Below, piece after piece: positions 40,668 through 56,021 of a stretch of DNA of 64,000 nucleotides. Source of the stretch: Burkholderiales bacterium. GTDB lineage: Bacteria; Pseudomonadota; Gammaproteobacteria; Burkholderiales; Burkholderiaceae_E. The stretch's first letter is position 1, and every line of letters begins with the position of its first letter. The translations under genes were made by a program, and so were the position numbers. The notes under the pieces are model-generated. The model was not told the origin of the DNA and made no database searches. It saw only the letters and a program-made list of their open reading frames with translations. Where the stretch lies: positions 56,148-120,147 of the forward strand of contig JAPLQF010000008.1 of NCBI GenBank assembly GCA_026399875.1, in the 5' to 3' direction.

Positions 40668-42276
40668 ATGCAACTCGCACTCTGGACTTATGAAGGCCCA
40701 CCGCATGTCGGCGCCATGCGTGTCGCCACCGCAATGCGCGGCCTGCATTACGTCCTGCATGCGCCGCAGGGCGATACCTACGCCGATCTGCTGTTCACCA
40801 TGATCGAGCGCCTGCCGCAACGCCCGCCGGTGACTTACACCACGTTCCAGGCCCGCGATCTGGGTGGCGATACCGCCGAGCTTTTCAAGACCGCTGCGCG
40901 CGAAGCCTACGAGCGCTTCTCGCCCCAGGCGATGATCGTTGGCGCTTCCTGCACGGCCGAGCTCATCCAGGATGATCCGGGCGGTCTGGCCAAAGCACTC
41001 GATCTGCCGATTCCGGTGGTGGCGCTCGAACTGCCGTCGTATCAGCGCAAGGAAAACTGGGGCGCCTCCGAGACTTTCTATCAGCTGGTGCGCCATCTTG
41101 TGGCGCCCGGCAAGCGCCCCGAGCGCGCGCCGGGCAAACGGCCCAGCTGCAATCTCCTCGGCCCGACTGCGCTGGGGTTCCGGCATCGCGACGATATCCG
41201 CGAAATCACCGGGCTCCTCTCGCAACTCGGCATCGATGTGAACGTTGTGGCCCCGATGGGTGCAACGCCTGCCGATATCGTGCGGCTTGGCGATGCCGAT
41301 TTCAACGTCGTGCTTTATCCCGAGACCGCCGCACAGGCGGCTCAGTGGCTTGCCCGCAACCTGCAGCAGCCGATGACCAAGTCGGTGCCTCTGGGCGTTG
41401 GCGCGACCTGCGACTTCATTCGCGAAGTGGCTGAACTGGCCGGTGTCGACCCGACGCCGGTGCTGGCAGGCGCGCCGTCGCGTGCTACCTGGTATTCAAG
41501 GTCAGTCGATTCGACCTACCTCACCGGCAAGCGCGTCTTCATTTTCGGTGACGCGACGCATGCGGTCGCCGCTGCGCGCGTGGCCACTCAGGAACTGGGC
41601 TTTACCGTCGTCGGTCTGGGGACCTACAGCCGTGAGTTTGCCCGCGAGATCCGCGAGGCCGCCAAGATCTATGGCGTTGAGCCCCTGATTTCCGACGACT
41701 ATCTCGAAGTCGAAGAAGCCGTCTCGGCAGCGCAGCCCGAACTCGTTCTCGGTACCCAGATGGAACGCCACATCGCCAAGCGACTGGGTCTGCCCTGCGC
41801 GGTGATCTCAGCGCCGGTGCATGTCCAGGATTTCCCGGCGCGTTATGCGCCGCAGATGGGTTTTGAAGGCGCCAACGTGCTCTTTGATACCTGGGTTGCA
41901 CCCTTGATGATGGGCCTCGAAGAGCACCTGCTCGGAATGTTCCGCGGCGACTTCGAGTTTCATGAGAATGCACCCGCCTCGCATCTTGGCCGCACCGGTG
42001 TGGCATCGGCAGCGATCGCCCCGGTGGTCGAATTGCAAAGCCAGGACCACTCGCTGCAAGCGCCGGCGCTGGAGCCGGTTGAAATGATTTCCCCCGAGCC
42101 TGCGCAGTCAGACAGCCAGGTCGTGACAGACACGCCTGACGCCGCCGCAGTCTGGGATGGCGAAGCCCGAGCCGAACTTCAAAAGATTCCTTTTTTTGTT
42201 CGTGGCAAGGCTCGTAAGAACACGGAGCGCTATGCACTTGAGCGCGGCGTGTCACTGATTACGGTTGAGACCCTCT

Positions 42277-42305
<29 letters not shown>
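40668..42305 (+). CDS. bchB: Dark-operative protochlorophyllide reductase subunit B
   Basis: The 545-residue subunit begins [20 protein letters not shown], the standard BchB start. It supplies the fourth ligand of the NB cluster near the N-terminus (an Asp at about residue 36 in other species; here [12 protein letters not shown]) and the site residues around [15 protein letters not shown]. The C-terminal domain, [26 protein letters not shown], belongs to the conserved family tail that helps bind protochlorophyllide. The reading frame overlaps the start of bchH by 29 bases. Confidence 0.97.
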
Positions 42306-47664
<5,359 letters not shown>

Positions 47665-47668
<4 letters not shown>

Positions 47669-49125
47669 GTGCGACGGTGAAATCGAAGACCAAGGGCAAG
47701 CGCTTTACGCAGCTCCTGAAGTCGATCGACGCCCGTTATCTGCCTTTTGCCGATGCGGCCAGTGCCGGCCTGCCGCTGGCGCGTCTTTTGCGTCTGTCGC
47801 TGTTTCAAGTCACTGTCGGCATGGCCGCCGCACTCATCGTCGGCACGCTCAATCGCGTCATGATCGTGGAGCTTGGTGTTCCGGCCTGGCTGGTGGCGTT
47901 CATGGTTGCCTTGCCCCTGCTGGTCGCGCCGTTTCGCGCCTTCACCGGCTTCAAATCAGACATCCATCGGTCGGCCTTCGGATGGCGGCGTGTGCCCTTC
48001 ATCTGGACCGGCACGATGCTGCAGTTCTTCGGGCTGGCGATCATGCCTTTCGCCCTGCTGGTGCTGTCGGGGCAAGGTGCGGTACCGACGCCTCCCTGGG
48101 TCGGTCAGGCCGCCGCGGCATTCGCCTTTCTGGTGGTTGGTATCGGCCTGCAGACCGCGCAGACAGCGGGGCTTGCGCTGGCGACCGACCTCGCCGATGA
48201 GGAAACGCGTCCGCGGGTGGTTGCCCTGATGTACGTGATGCTGCTGATCGGCATGGTCGGAAGCGGCACCTTCTTTGGTGTGGTGCTGGCCGACTTTTCG
48301 CCCAAGACCCTGGTGCAGGTGGTGCAGGGCGCGGCCTTGATCACGCTGGTGCTCAACAGCATTGCGCTGTGGAAGCAGGAGGCCCGAAACCCCGAGCGTG
48401 CGGCCATGCTGAAGGCACAGGTCGAGCCATCCTTCCGGGATGCCTGGCGGCGCTTCATCAGTACCGGGCGCGCGCGCCGGTTTCTCTGGACCGTGGGCCT
48501 GGGTACGGCGGCCTTCAACATGCAGGACATCATCCTGGAGCCCTATGGCGGCGAAATCCTTCGTCTGAGCGTTGGCGCAACCAGTGCCCTGACCGCGATG
48601 ATGGCGGCAGGCTCGCTCATTGGTTTTGCGCTTGCTGCCAGGGCGCTGGCGAGTGGCACCGATCCGTTGCGGGTTGCTGCGTATGGCGCGCTGGCCGGTC
48701 TGCCTGCCTTTCTGGCGGTGCTCTTTGCTGCGCCTGCCGATTCGCCCACGATGTTTCGCCTGGGTGCGGCCTGTGTCGGCTTTGGCGGCGGCCTCTTTTC
48801 GGTCGGCACCCTGACCGCCGCCATGCGGATGGAAGAACGTGGCTTCGTCGGTCTGGCACTCGGCGCATGGGGGGCGGTGCAGGCGACCGCCGCCGGGCTG
48901 TCGATTGCAGGCGGCGGACTGATCCGGGATGTCTTCTCGGGTCTTGCGACTGCCGGGGCGCTGGGCGAGGCGCTTGCGATGCCGGTCACAGGCTACGGTG
49001 TTGTCTATGCCCTTGAGTTGTTGTTGCTGTTTGTCACCCTGATTGCCATCGGACCGCTGGTTGGGCGCGGCAAGGTGGTCCCCTTGTCGGAACGCAAGTT
49101 CGGGCTTGCCGAATTGCCCGGTTAA
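47665..49125 (+). CDS. lhaA: LH1/RC assembly transporter LhaA (PucC family)
   Basis: The 486-residue protein has about twelve membrane helices and family markers GTLNRVMIVELGVPAWLVA, HRSAFGWRRVPFIWTGTMLQF, FNMQDIILEPYGGEILRLSV and MRMEERGFVGLALGAWGAVQA. LhaA helps assemble the LH1 complex. The ATG at 47665 overlaps the bchM stop; although the frame stays open far upstream into bchM, that part lacks family features. The order bchM-lhaA-puhA is classical for purple bacteria. Confidence 0.95.
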
Positions 49126-49153
49126 TTGAAATCATTCAGAAGGAGAAGTCATC

Positions 49154-49921
49154 ATGCAAGTTGGAGCCATCACCGGCTACGTCGATCTCGCGCAAATCCT
49201 GCTTTATGCGTTCTGGATATTCTTTGCCGGGCTGATCTACTACCTCGCTCGCGAGAATCATCGCGAGGGCTATCCGATGGAGTCCGACAGTCTCGGGCGC
49301 GCGGCGGTCAATGGATTTCCGGTTCCGGAACCCAAAGTTTTCAAGCTGGCCAACGGCCACGAAGTGGTGGTTCCCGATCTCAACAAGGGTGAGCCGCCGC
49401 GTGCGTTCGTGGCCACCAGCGAGCTTCCCGGGTCGCCGATCGAGCCGACCGGCAATCCGATGCTCGATGGCGTCGGCCCCGGCGCCTATGCGATTCGTGC
49501 GGACGTTCCCGAGATGAACCTTCACGGCGAAGCGGTGATCCGTCCGCTGCGGGTGCTCGCAGGCTATGACGTTGCCCATCAGGACGTTGATCCGCGCGGC
49601 CTGCCGGTCATGGGCGGTGACGGCAAGCAGGGCGGCATCGTGCGCGATATCTGGCTCGATACCTCGGAGATGCTGTTCCGCTACCTCGAGGTTGAGACCA
49701 ACACCGATGCCGGATCGCGTACGGTGCTGTTGCCGATGCCCTTTGCCCGGGTGCGTCGCAATGCCGTCGAAGTCAATTCGATCTATGGCCATCACTTCGG
49801 TGCCGTCCCCGGGCTGAAGCATGGCGATCAGGTCACCCTGCTCGAGGAGGAGAAAATCATGGCCTACTACGGTGGCGGCACGCTCTATGCCGATCCCAAG
49901 CGTTCGGAGCCCCTCCTGTGA
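49154..49921 (+). CDS. puhA: Photosynthetic reaction centre subunit H
   Basis: The 255-residue H subunit caps the cytoplasmic side of the L-M core and gates proton uptake to the secondary quinone. It has one N-terminal membrane helix (about 12-32, ILLYAFWIFFAGLIYYLARE), the loop NHREGYPMESD, and a PRC-barrel domain with RGLPVMGGDGKQGGIVRDIWLDTSE. The C-terminal element GTLYADPKRSEPLL is conserved. AAGGAG lies upstream of the ATG. puhB overlaps its stop by four bases. Confidence 0.97.
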   Translation: MQVGAITGYVDLAQILLYAFWIFFAGLIYYLARENHREGYPMESDSLGRAAVNGFPVPEPKVFKLANGHEVVVPDLNKGEPPRAFVATSELPGSPIEPTGNPMLDGVGPGAYAIRADVPEMNLHGEAVIRPLRVLAGYDVAHQDVDPRGLPVMGGDGKQGGIVRDIWLDTSEMLFRYLEVETNTDAGSRTVLLPMPFARVRRNAVEVNSIYGHHFGAVPGLKHGDQVTLLEEEKIMAYYGGGTLYADPKRSEPLL

Positions 49922-50592
49922 ACGTCCAGCACACCGGTCACGAATACGAGTTCGAGCCGCAGCACGGCTTGCCGGAAAGGCTTCCGGCCAACGAGCGCAT
50001 CCTCTGGCAGGGTTCGCCCGATTTCCGCAAGCTGGCCCGAACCGCGTTTCACCTTCGCACGCTGGCGATCTATTTTGCTGCGATGCTGGCGATTCGCGCC
50101 TACACGGTTCTTCCCGACGCAAGCTCGCTGCGAGACGCGGTGGTGCTGATGGCACTGCCGACCGTGCTGGCAATGCTTGCGCTTGGGACGATCGCTGTGC
50201 TGGCGTGGCTGGCGTGCCGCACCACGGTTTACACCATCACCGATCGTCGCGTGGTGATGCGTGTTGGCGTGGTGCTCACGCTGAGCTTCAATCTGCCCCT
50301 GAAGAGTTTGCGATCGGCTGACATCAAGATGATCAGCGACGGGTGCGGCGACATCGCGCTGACGCTGTCGGGCTCTGATCACATCGCCTATTTCCACCTT
50401 TGGCCGCATGTGCGCTCCTGGCGATTGGCACATCCCGAGCCGACACTGCGCTCGGTGCCTGATGCGGCGAATGTCGCTGCGCTGTTGTCGCAGGCCTGGT
50501 CGCGGGTTAATGAGATACCGGCGCAGCCGATGCCGACCACGGCTAATGGCGCTGCCGCCAAGCCGGTCACACTGCAGCCGAGCATGAGCTGA
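49918..50592 (+). CDS. puhB: Photosynthetic complex assembly protein PuhB
   Basis: The 224-residue protein begins with a soluble segment containing GLPERLPANERILWQGSPDF, followed by two or three membrane helices (about 55-105) and a PH-like domain starting TVYTITDRRVVMRVGVVLTLSFNLPLKSL. This is the PuhB layout; in Rhodobacter PuhB is needed for reaction-centre assembly. It starts with GTG (49918) overlapping the puhA stop, and its own stop shares one base with puhC. Confidence 0.93.
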   Translation: MNVQHTGHEYEFEPQHGLPERLPANERILWQGSPDFRKLARTAFHLRTLAIYFAAMLAIRAYTVLPDASSLRDAVVLMALPTVLAMLALGTIAVLAWLACRTTVYTITDRRVVMRVGVVLTLSFNLPLKSLRSADIKMISDGCGDIALTLSGSDHIAYFHLWPHVRSWRLAHPEPTLRSVPDAANVAALLSQAWSRVNEIPAQPMPTTANGAAAKPVTLQPSMS

Positions 50593-51089
50593 TGAGCGAC
50601 GCCATGACCCAGTCACTTGGTCCGGTCACGCCCAGGAAGGCGCCGGATTCCTTTCCGCGATGGGTGCTCTGGTGCGCCGGCGGGCTGATTGCGTTTTCGC
50701 TCATTGCCGTCGGTCTGGTTCGGATTACCGGCAATGGCCCCGACCAGATTCGCCAGTCAATGCCCGATGTCACCGCGCAAAAAGCGCTGCGCTTCGAAGA
50801 CCGGCCTAACGGTGGCGTTGCGATCATCGATGGCGCCAATGGCCAGGTGATCGCCGAGCTCACCGGTGAACAGGGTTTTTTGCGCGGGACGGTGCGTGCT
50901 CTGGCTCGCGAGCGTCATGCCCGTGGCCTCGGTTCCGAAATGCCTTTCGAGCTGATCGCCCATTCAAACGGTAGACTGACGCTGGTCGATCCGGCGACCG
51001 GTCAGCGAATCGATCTCGAATCTTTCGGACCCTCGAATTCAGGCAAATTCGAGCAGTTCTTGACACCGTCGGCTGCCGCCGGCAAATAA
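50592..51089 (+). CDS. puhC: Photosynthetic complex assembly protein PuhC
   Basis: The 165-residue protein has a short cytoplasmic start, one membrane helix (about 23-42) and a periplasmic domain with LRFEDRPNGGVAIIDGANGQV and GFLRGTVRALARERHARGLG, the conserved PuhC core. In Rhodobacter it is required for full RC-LH1 assembly. The periplasmic domain would face the same side as the OmpA-like extension of PufM. It lies between puhB (one-base overlap) and acsF (15-base gap). Confidence 0.93.
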   Translation: MSDAMTQSLGPVTPRKAPDSFPRWVLWCAGGLIAFSLIAVGLVRITGNGPDQIRQSMPDVTAQKALRFEDRPNGGVAIIDGANGQVIAELTGEQGFLRGTVRALARERHARGLGSEMPFELIAHSNGRLTLVDPATGQRIDLESFGPSNSGKFEQFLTPSAAAGK

Positions 51090-51104
51090 CGCAGGACCCG
51101 AGAT

Positions 51105-52181
51105 ATGTCGACCATGGAAGCCGTCACCACCTCCGAAGCTGCTGCCAGCAAAGCCAAGGAAGACACGCTCCTGAGCCCGAAGTTCTATACCACCGACTTC
51201 GACGCCATGAACCGTCTCGACATCTCGTCGGTGCGGGTCGAGTGGGACGCAATGATGGCCGAGTATGAGGGTGACAACAATCACGACCACTTCCAGCGCA
51301 CGCCCGAGTTTGTGGCCGAGGTCGAGGCGGTGTTCTCGCAGGTGTCGCCCGAACTGCGCCAGGAGTTCATCGATTTTCTGATCTCGTCGGTGACGTCCGA
51401 GTTTTCCGGCTGCATTCTCTACAACGAAATTCAGAAGAACGTCGAGAATCCCGACATCAAGGCACTGATGCGCTATATGGCGCGCGACGAGTCGCGCCAT
51501 GCCAGCTTCATCAATCAGTCGCTCAAGGACCTCGGCATCGGGCTTGACCTGGGCAATCTCAAGCGCAACAAGGCCTATACCTACTTCAAACCGAAGTACA
51601 TTTTTTACGCGACCTATCTGTCCGAGAAGATCGGCTATGCGCGCTACATCACGATCTTCCGTCAGCTCGAACGCCATCCCGACAAGCGTTTCCACCCGAT
51701 CTTCAAGTGGTTCCACCGCTGGTGCAATGACGAGTTCCGCCACGGCGAGTCGTTTGCGCTGATCATGCGTGCCAACCCGCATCTGCTGCGCGGCGGCAAT
51801 GTCTACTGGATCCGTTTCTTCCTGCTGGCGGTCTACGCCACCATGTATGTTCGCGATCACACCCGCCCGATGCTCCATCATGCGATGGGTTTCGAGTCGA
51901 CCGACTACGACTACACCGTCTTCCGGATCACGTCCGAGATTTCGAAGCAGGTGTTCCCGATCACGCTTGACATCGATAATGCGGCTTTTCGTGCGGGCCT
52001 CGACAAGCTGCTCGCGGTTCAGACAGGGCTCACGGCGGCCAAGAAGCAGGGTGGGCTGATGGGTCGTGTCAAGCAGGTTGGCTGGGCGGTTCAAGGCCTT
52101 GCTGCCTTTGCGCGCCTCTATTTCGTGCCCGTGGTTCGCCACGAGCTGCCTTCGAATGTCCGCGCCGTTGCGGCGTGGTGA
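51105..52181 (+). CDS. acsF: Oxygen-dependent Mg-protoporphyrin IX monomethyl ester cyclase AcsF
   Basis: The 358-residue di-iron enzyme closes the fifth ring of bacteriochlorophyll with molecular oxygen. The carboxylate-bridged di-iron ligands can be placed in [21 protein letters not shown] (about 126-135) and [11 protein letters not shown] (about 206-216), with the E-x-x-H pattern of the family. The oxygen-independent alternative, BchE, is not in this window. Its place between puhC and puhE is typical for aerobic and facultative purple phototrophs. A ribosome-binding site is weak (AGGAC). Confidence 0.96.
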   Translation: MSTMEAVTTSEAAASKAKEDTLLSPKFYTTDFDAMNRLDISSVRVEWDAMMAEYEGDNNHDHFQRTPEFVAEVEAVFSQVSPELRQEFIDFLISSVTSEFSGCILYNEIQKNVENPDIKALMRYMARDESRHASFINQSLKDLGIGLDLGNLKRNKAYTYFKPKYIFYATYLSEKIGYARYITIFRQLERHPDKRFHPIFKWFHRWCNDEFRHGESFALIMRANPHLLRGGNVYWIRFFLLAVYATMYVRDHTRPMLHHAMGFESTDYDYTVFRITSEISKQVFPITLDIDNAAFRAGLDKLLAVQTGLTAAKKQGGLMGRVKQVGWAVQGLAAFARLYFVPVVRHELPSNVRAVAAW

Positions 52182-52223
52182 GTCGAAGCCAACCGCAGCT
52201 GACTCGTCAAGGCGATCGCTGAC

Positions 52224-53084
52224 ATGCTCTCCGTCCCTGCCGCAGTCGTCTTTGCGGTGATCATCTGGTGGGCGAGTACCGGGCTGATCCTGATACTCGA
52301 CGGCCTGCCTCGCGGCACGTTCCGCTGGAGTCTGGTGGTGTCCAGTCTCCTTGCGCTTGCCGCGCTTTTCGGGCTGGCTCACACGGCCGACCAGACCTCG
52401 GTTTCGAGTGTTTATTGCGCCTTCACCTGCGCGCTGCTGGTGTGGGGCTGGCACGAGCTGAGCTTTCTTACCGGATGGATCACCGGACCGCGCCGCATTG
52501 CTTCTGTGCCGGGGCTGACCGGCTGGACAAGGTTCTCGCAGGCGGTGCAGGCGATTCTGTGGCACGAGCTCGGCATCATTGCGGCCGGCGCGGCGATCAT
52601 CGCGATCACCTGGGACGCGCCCAACCAGATCGGTACCTGGACCTTCCTGGTGCTCTGGGTGATGCGCACCAGCGCAAAGCTCAATCTCTACTTTGGCGTG
52701 CGCAACCTCAGCGAAGAGTTTTTGCCGCCGCACCTGACCTATCTTCAGAGCTTCTTCCGACGCCGCCCGATGAATGCCTTCTTTCCTTTTGCGGTGGGCA
52801 TCTCGACAGTGGTTGTCGCGCTGATCTTCATGAGAGCCTCCGATCCGGCAACCACCATCGACCAGTCGGTTGGGCTGGCGCTGGTCGGCACGATGCTTGG
52901 GCTGGCCATCCTTGAGCACTGGCTGCTGGTGCTGCCCTTGTCGTCGACGGCTTTGTGGCGTTGGGCCATCCGAAACCGCGACGCCGCCAAAGCCGACACC
53001 GACACCTCGATATCCCGCCGCAGTGCAACACCTGTGCTTGCGGCCGATGCCGCACTGCCCGTCCTGCGCCCACCGGCGACCTGA
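52224..53084 (+). CDS. puhE: Photosynthetic complex putative assembly protein PuhE
   Basis: The 286-residue protein has about seven membrane segments and matches PuhE by the segments FTCALLVWGWHELSFLTGWITGPRR, TFLVLWVMRTSAKLNLYFGVRNLSEEFLPPHL, and AFFPFAVGISTVV. Its role is in formation of the photosynthetic membrane complex; the exact activity is unknown. The polar C-terminal tail of about 40 residues is longer than usual. It follows acsF by 42 bases, and crtB starts 25 bases later. Confidence 0.9.
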   Translation: MLSVPAAVVFAVIIWWASTGLILILDGLPRGTFRWSLVVSSLLALAALFGLAHTADQTSVSSVYCAFTCALLVWGWHELSFLTGWITGPRRIASVPGLTGWTRFSQAVQAILWHELGIIAAGAAIIAITWDAPNQIGTWTFLVLWVMRTSAKLNLYFGVRNLSEEFLPPHLTYLQSFFRRRPMNAFFPFAVGISTVVVALIFMRASDPATTIDQSVGLALVGTMLGLAILEHWLLVLPLSSTALWRWAIRNRDAAKADTDTSISRRSATPVLAADAALPVLRPPAT

Positions 53085-53109
53085 CTCACTTCGAATTCAG
53101 CGAGCGAAC

Positions 53110-54252
53110 ATGCAGCTCTCGACACCGCAGTTCTCGTCCCCGAAGTTCCCGACCGGTCACGTCACGACCACGGGCGATGAGCCCATCGCGTCGACGCTGT
53201 CGAATGACGCAGGTATGCCGATCGATGATGCCAAGGCTCTGCGTACCCTGATGCAGGGTGGCTCCAAGACCTTCTTTGCCGCCTCACTGCTGCTGCCGCC
53301 CAGGGTTCGCGCACCTGCCACCGCGCTCTATGCCTTCTGCCGGTTGGCCGACGATGCAATCGATGACGGCGTCGACAAACCCGGGGCCTATCGCGACCTG
53401 CAGCGGCGCCTCGATGCGATTTATGCCGGTCGACCCGAGCCGGTCGACGCCGATCGCGCCCTGTTGCCGGTAGTGCGTCGATACGGTATCCCGCGCGAAT
53501 TGCTCGACGGTCTGCTCGAAGGCTTTTTCTGGGATGCCGAAGGACGCCGCTACGAAACGCTCGCCGATGTGCAGTCCTATGGCGCGCGGGTGGCCGGTAC
53601 CGTGGGGGCAATGATGGCGCTGATCATGGACACCCGATCGGCTGATGCACTGGCGCGCGCCTGCGAGCTCGGCGTTGCGATGCAGCTCACCAACATTGCC
53701 CGCGATGTCGGCGAAGATGCCCGCGAAGGGCGGCTCTATCTGCCGCTGCAGTGGCTGCGCGAAGCAGGCATCGATGCCGAGACATGGCTGCGTTCGCCGG
53801 TCTTCAATGAAGGGATCGCCAGTGTGATCGAGCGACTGCTCAAGGCCGCCGACGACCTTTATCAGCGGTCGCAAGCCGGCATTGCGGCATTGCCGCGCGA
53901 TTGCCGCCCGGCGATTCGCTCAGCCCAGCTGGTCTATGCCGAGATCGGCGAAGAAGTGCGCAGGCATGGCTGCGATTCGATCAGCCGCAGAGCGGTCGTA
54001 TCGGGTCGACGCAAGCTGATGCTGATCTCACGCGCTTCGTCGGTGTTTCTGATGGCGCCCCCGGTTGCGGTGCCGGCGGCAGACCCTTTGCCGGCGATCG
54101 CTTTCCTGGTCGATGCGGCAGCCGAAACACCCGGCGTTCGACCGAGCATCCGTGCGGCCGGCACGCCGCGCCGGCGCTCTTTCGATGAAAAGGTGGTCTG
54201 GGCCGCCGATCTCTTCGAGCGACTCGCCGAGCAGGACCGTCTGGCCCGCTGA
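53110..54252 (+). CDS. crtB: Phytoene synthase CrtB
   Basis: The 380-residue enzyme condenses two geranylgeranyl diphosphates into phytoene. The first Asp-rich region is FCRLADDAIDDGVD (about 76-89), the second NIARDVGEDAREGRLYLP (about 197-214), and GSKTFFAASLLLPPRVRAPATALYAF is the family start (about 51-76). The first 50 residues are a polar extension not usual in the family. A C-terminal extension of about 80 residues contains RASSVFLMAPPVAVPAADPL. CrtB feeds CrtI. The ATG at 53110 is the first in frame after puhE. Confidence 0.95.
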   Translation: MQLSTPQFSSPKFPTGHVTTTGDEPIASTLSNDAGMPIDDAKALRTLMQGGSKTFFAASLLLPPRVRAPATALYAFCRLADDAIDDGVDKPGAYRDLQRRLDAIYAGRPEPVDADRALLPVVRRYGIPRELLDGLLEGFFWDAEGRRYETLADVQSYGARVAGTVGAMMALIMDTRSADALARACELGVAMQLTNIARDVGEDAREGRLYLPLQWLREAGIDAETWLRSPVFNEGIASVIERLLKAADDLYQRSQAGIAALPRDCRPAIRSAQLVYAEIGEEVRRHGCDSISRRAVVSGRRKLMLISRASSVFLMAPPVAVPAADPLPAIAFLVDAAAETPGVRPSIRAAGTPRRRSFDEKVVWAADLFERLAEQDRLAR

Positions 54253-54283
54253 TGCCGGCCGTTCACGTTTCGCCCGGGCTGCG

Positions 54284-54517
54284 ATGAACACGGCGATGAA
54301 GCTGATCGAGGTCGGGCTGATTGGCGCCGGCGTGGCCGCTTTTTGCTGGTGGCAGTTTCGCGACCTTCGCATCGAACGCGAAAAGGCGGCCGCACGCGCA
54401 GCGCAGCGTCAGGCTGAGCCAGCCGACTCGTCTGGCGGGCCAGGGACGCAAAGCGATGCCGGCGGCGCGGCGAAGCAGGGCGACCAGCCCTCGCAGGAGA
54501 CGGGTCGCACGACATGA
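54284..54517 (+). CDS. Small single-helix membrane protein
   Basis: The 77-residue protein has one hydrophobic segment (about 5-24, KLIEVGLIGAGVAAFCWWQF), a basic patch (RDLRIEREKAAARAAQRQ) and a Gly/Ser/Gln-rich polar tail. I recognise no family. It follows crtB by 31 bases and overlaps the DUF2269 gene by four bases, so it belongs to the same transcript. A second ATG four codons downstream is possible. Confidence 0.6.
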   Translation: MNTAMKLIEVGLIGAGVAAFCWWQFRDLRIEREKAAARAAQRQAEPADSSGGPGTQSDAGGAAKQGDQPSQETGRTT

Positions 54518-54966
54518 GCGCGGTGCTCAAGACCATTCACATCACCAGCGCCTGTCTTTTCCTTGGCAATGTGATCGTCAGCGGGACCTGGGCCGCGCTC
54601 GCCGAGCGCACCCGCGATCACAAGATCATCCGCTTCAGCAATCGGATGGTGCTGATCACCGACCTGCTCTTTACCCTCAGCGGTTCGCTCGGTGTGGTCA
54701 TCACCGGTTACCTGATGGCGGCACCGATGGGCGGCGGGGCACTCAACCCGTGGATACGATGGTCCTACCTGCTGCTGGGGCTTTCGGGGCTGATCTGGGC
54801 CTTTGTGCTGGTGCCGATCCAGCTCAGGCAGCGCAGGATTCTCGCGACAACCGACACGATCACGGATGAGTATCTGCGGCTGTCGCGGCTCTGGCAGATC
54901 ACAGGCGCGGTAGCGACCCTCCTGCCGTTGCCAATCTTGTATTTCATGATCGCCAAGGTGCACTGA
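54514..54966 (+). CDS. DUF2269-family integral membrane protein
   Basis: The 150-residue protein has four membrane helices and the DUF2269 start LKTIHITSACLFLGNVIVSGTWAA, with GVVITGYLMAA and RLSRLWQITGAVATLLPLPILYFMI. The His in TIHITS is a conserved feature. The function of the family is unknown. It overlaps the previous small gene and ends the long plus-strand run that began at bchF. Its presence at the end of the pigment operon is a possible hint of a membrane role there. Confidence 0.75.
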   Translation: MSAVLKTIHITSACLFLGNVIVSGTWAALAERTRDHKIIRFSNRMVLITDLLFTLSGSLGVVITGYLMAAPMGGGALNPWIRWSYLLLGLSGLIWAFVLVPIQLRQRRILATTDTITDEYLRLSRLWQITGAVATLLPLPILYFMIAKVH

Positions 54967-55016
54967 ATGAGCGCCTCACCAAGCCTTGCGCTGAAACGGC
55001 TGCGGTTGAAGGCCTG

Positions 55017-55931
55017 ATGGGAGGCGCCCCATCGCTGGCGGGCAAGGTTGTCCTGATAACCGGCGCAGGGGCTGGTATCGGCGCAGCCGGCGCCCGGGAG
55101 TTGCATCGGCGCGGTGCGCTGCCGGTACTTGTCGATTGCGATCGCGAGACCGTTGAGGCGGCTGCCGCTGCGATCGGCAATACGGCGATGGCACTCGTGG
55201 CTGATGTCACGTCTGCATCCGATTGCGAGGCGGTGGCGGCAGCGGTCGTCGATCGATATCAGCGCATCGACATCGTCTGGGCCAATGCCGGGGTTGCGGC
55301 CTTCGGACAACTCGCCCACATCGAACCCGCCGCCTGGAGGCGTTGCTACGAGGTCAACGTCATGGGTGTTTTCAATACCGTGCGCGCTGCTTTGCCCGAA
55401 CTGATCCGGCAGCGGGGCTTCATCGCGGTGTCGGCGTCGGTGTCGTCGTTCGCACACCCGCCGGCGATGTCGGCCTATGCTGCGTCCAAAGCAGCCGTCG
55501 AGGCGATGTGCAATTCATTGCGCCTCGAACTCGCCGCGCAAGGTGTCGGGATCGGCGTCATTCATGCATCCTGGGTCAAGACGGCGCTGGTCACCGAAGG
55601 CGCGCTGCATCCCGGTTTTGTACGATTGCGCCAGACCGTCCCCGGTCCGATGAACATCGACATCGATCCGGACGTGGCCGCCTGCCGCATGGTCGACGGC
55701 ATTGCCCGGCGCGACCGCCGTATCTGGGTACCTGGCTGGGTCCGAATCCTTCACTGGCTCAGACCCTGGCTGCACACGCCGCCCTTCGAGCGCGATCTGG
55801 TCAAGGCAGCGCCCGATATCGAGCGTTTCTATCTCGAAGGCCTGGCTGCCGAAGGACGCCTTGCTTCGTCGTTCGGTCCGCGCGAGCATCAGCGCGCACT
55901 CGAGCGCCTGCAACGCGGCAGCAAGGAATAA
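55017..55931 (+). CDS. Short-chain dehydrogenase/reductase
   Basis: The 304-residue SDR has the NAD(P) loop TGAGAGIGAAGARELHRRG (about 15-33), ANAGVAAFG (about 96-104) and the catalytic Ser in VSASVSSFAHPPAMSAYAASKAAVEAM with Tyr-x3-Lys in YAASK. The C-terminal 80 residues (VPGWVRILHWLRPWLHTPPFERDLVK) are longer than in classical SDRs and resemble membrane-associating tails. Substrate unknown. It starts 50 bases after the DUF2269 stop. It is not a known photosynthesis gene. Confidence 0.8.
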   Translation: MGGAPSLAGKVVLITGAGAGIGAAGARELHRRGALPVLVDCDRETVEAAAAAIGNTAMALVADVTSASDCEAVAAAVVDRYQRIDIVWANAGVAAFGQLAHIEPAAWRRCYEVNVMGVFNTVRAALPELIRQRGFIAVSASVSSFAHPPAMSAYAASKAAVEAMCNSLRLELAAQGVGIGVIHASWVKTALVTEGALHPGFVRLRQTVPGPMNIDIDPDVAACRMVDGIARRDRRIWVPGWVRILHWLRPWLHTPPFERDLVKAAPDIERFYLEGLAAEGRLASSFGPREHQRALERLQRGSKE

Positions 55932-56021
55932 TCGCATCGTGGTTTCTCGCCCGAAACTTGACAGACTTCGGTAGGATTCGCCTCACCCCGCCGCATGACG
56001 GCTCAAGGAGACGAGACAACC

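Noticed and set aside
49136..50173. Long minus-strand frames opposite puhA-puhB and opposite many bch genes
   Set aside because: They are mirror frames caused by strong GC3 bias. They lack family features and the plus-strand genes are well supported.
55958..55963. TTGACA upstream of the Bug receptor as a promoter
   Set aside because: No acceptable -10 hexamer lies 16-18 bases downstream.
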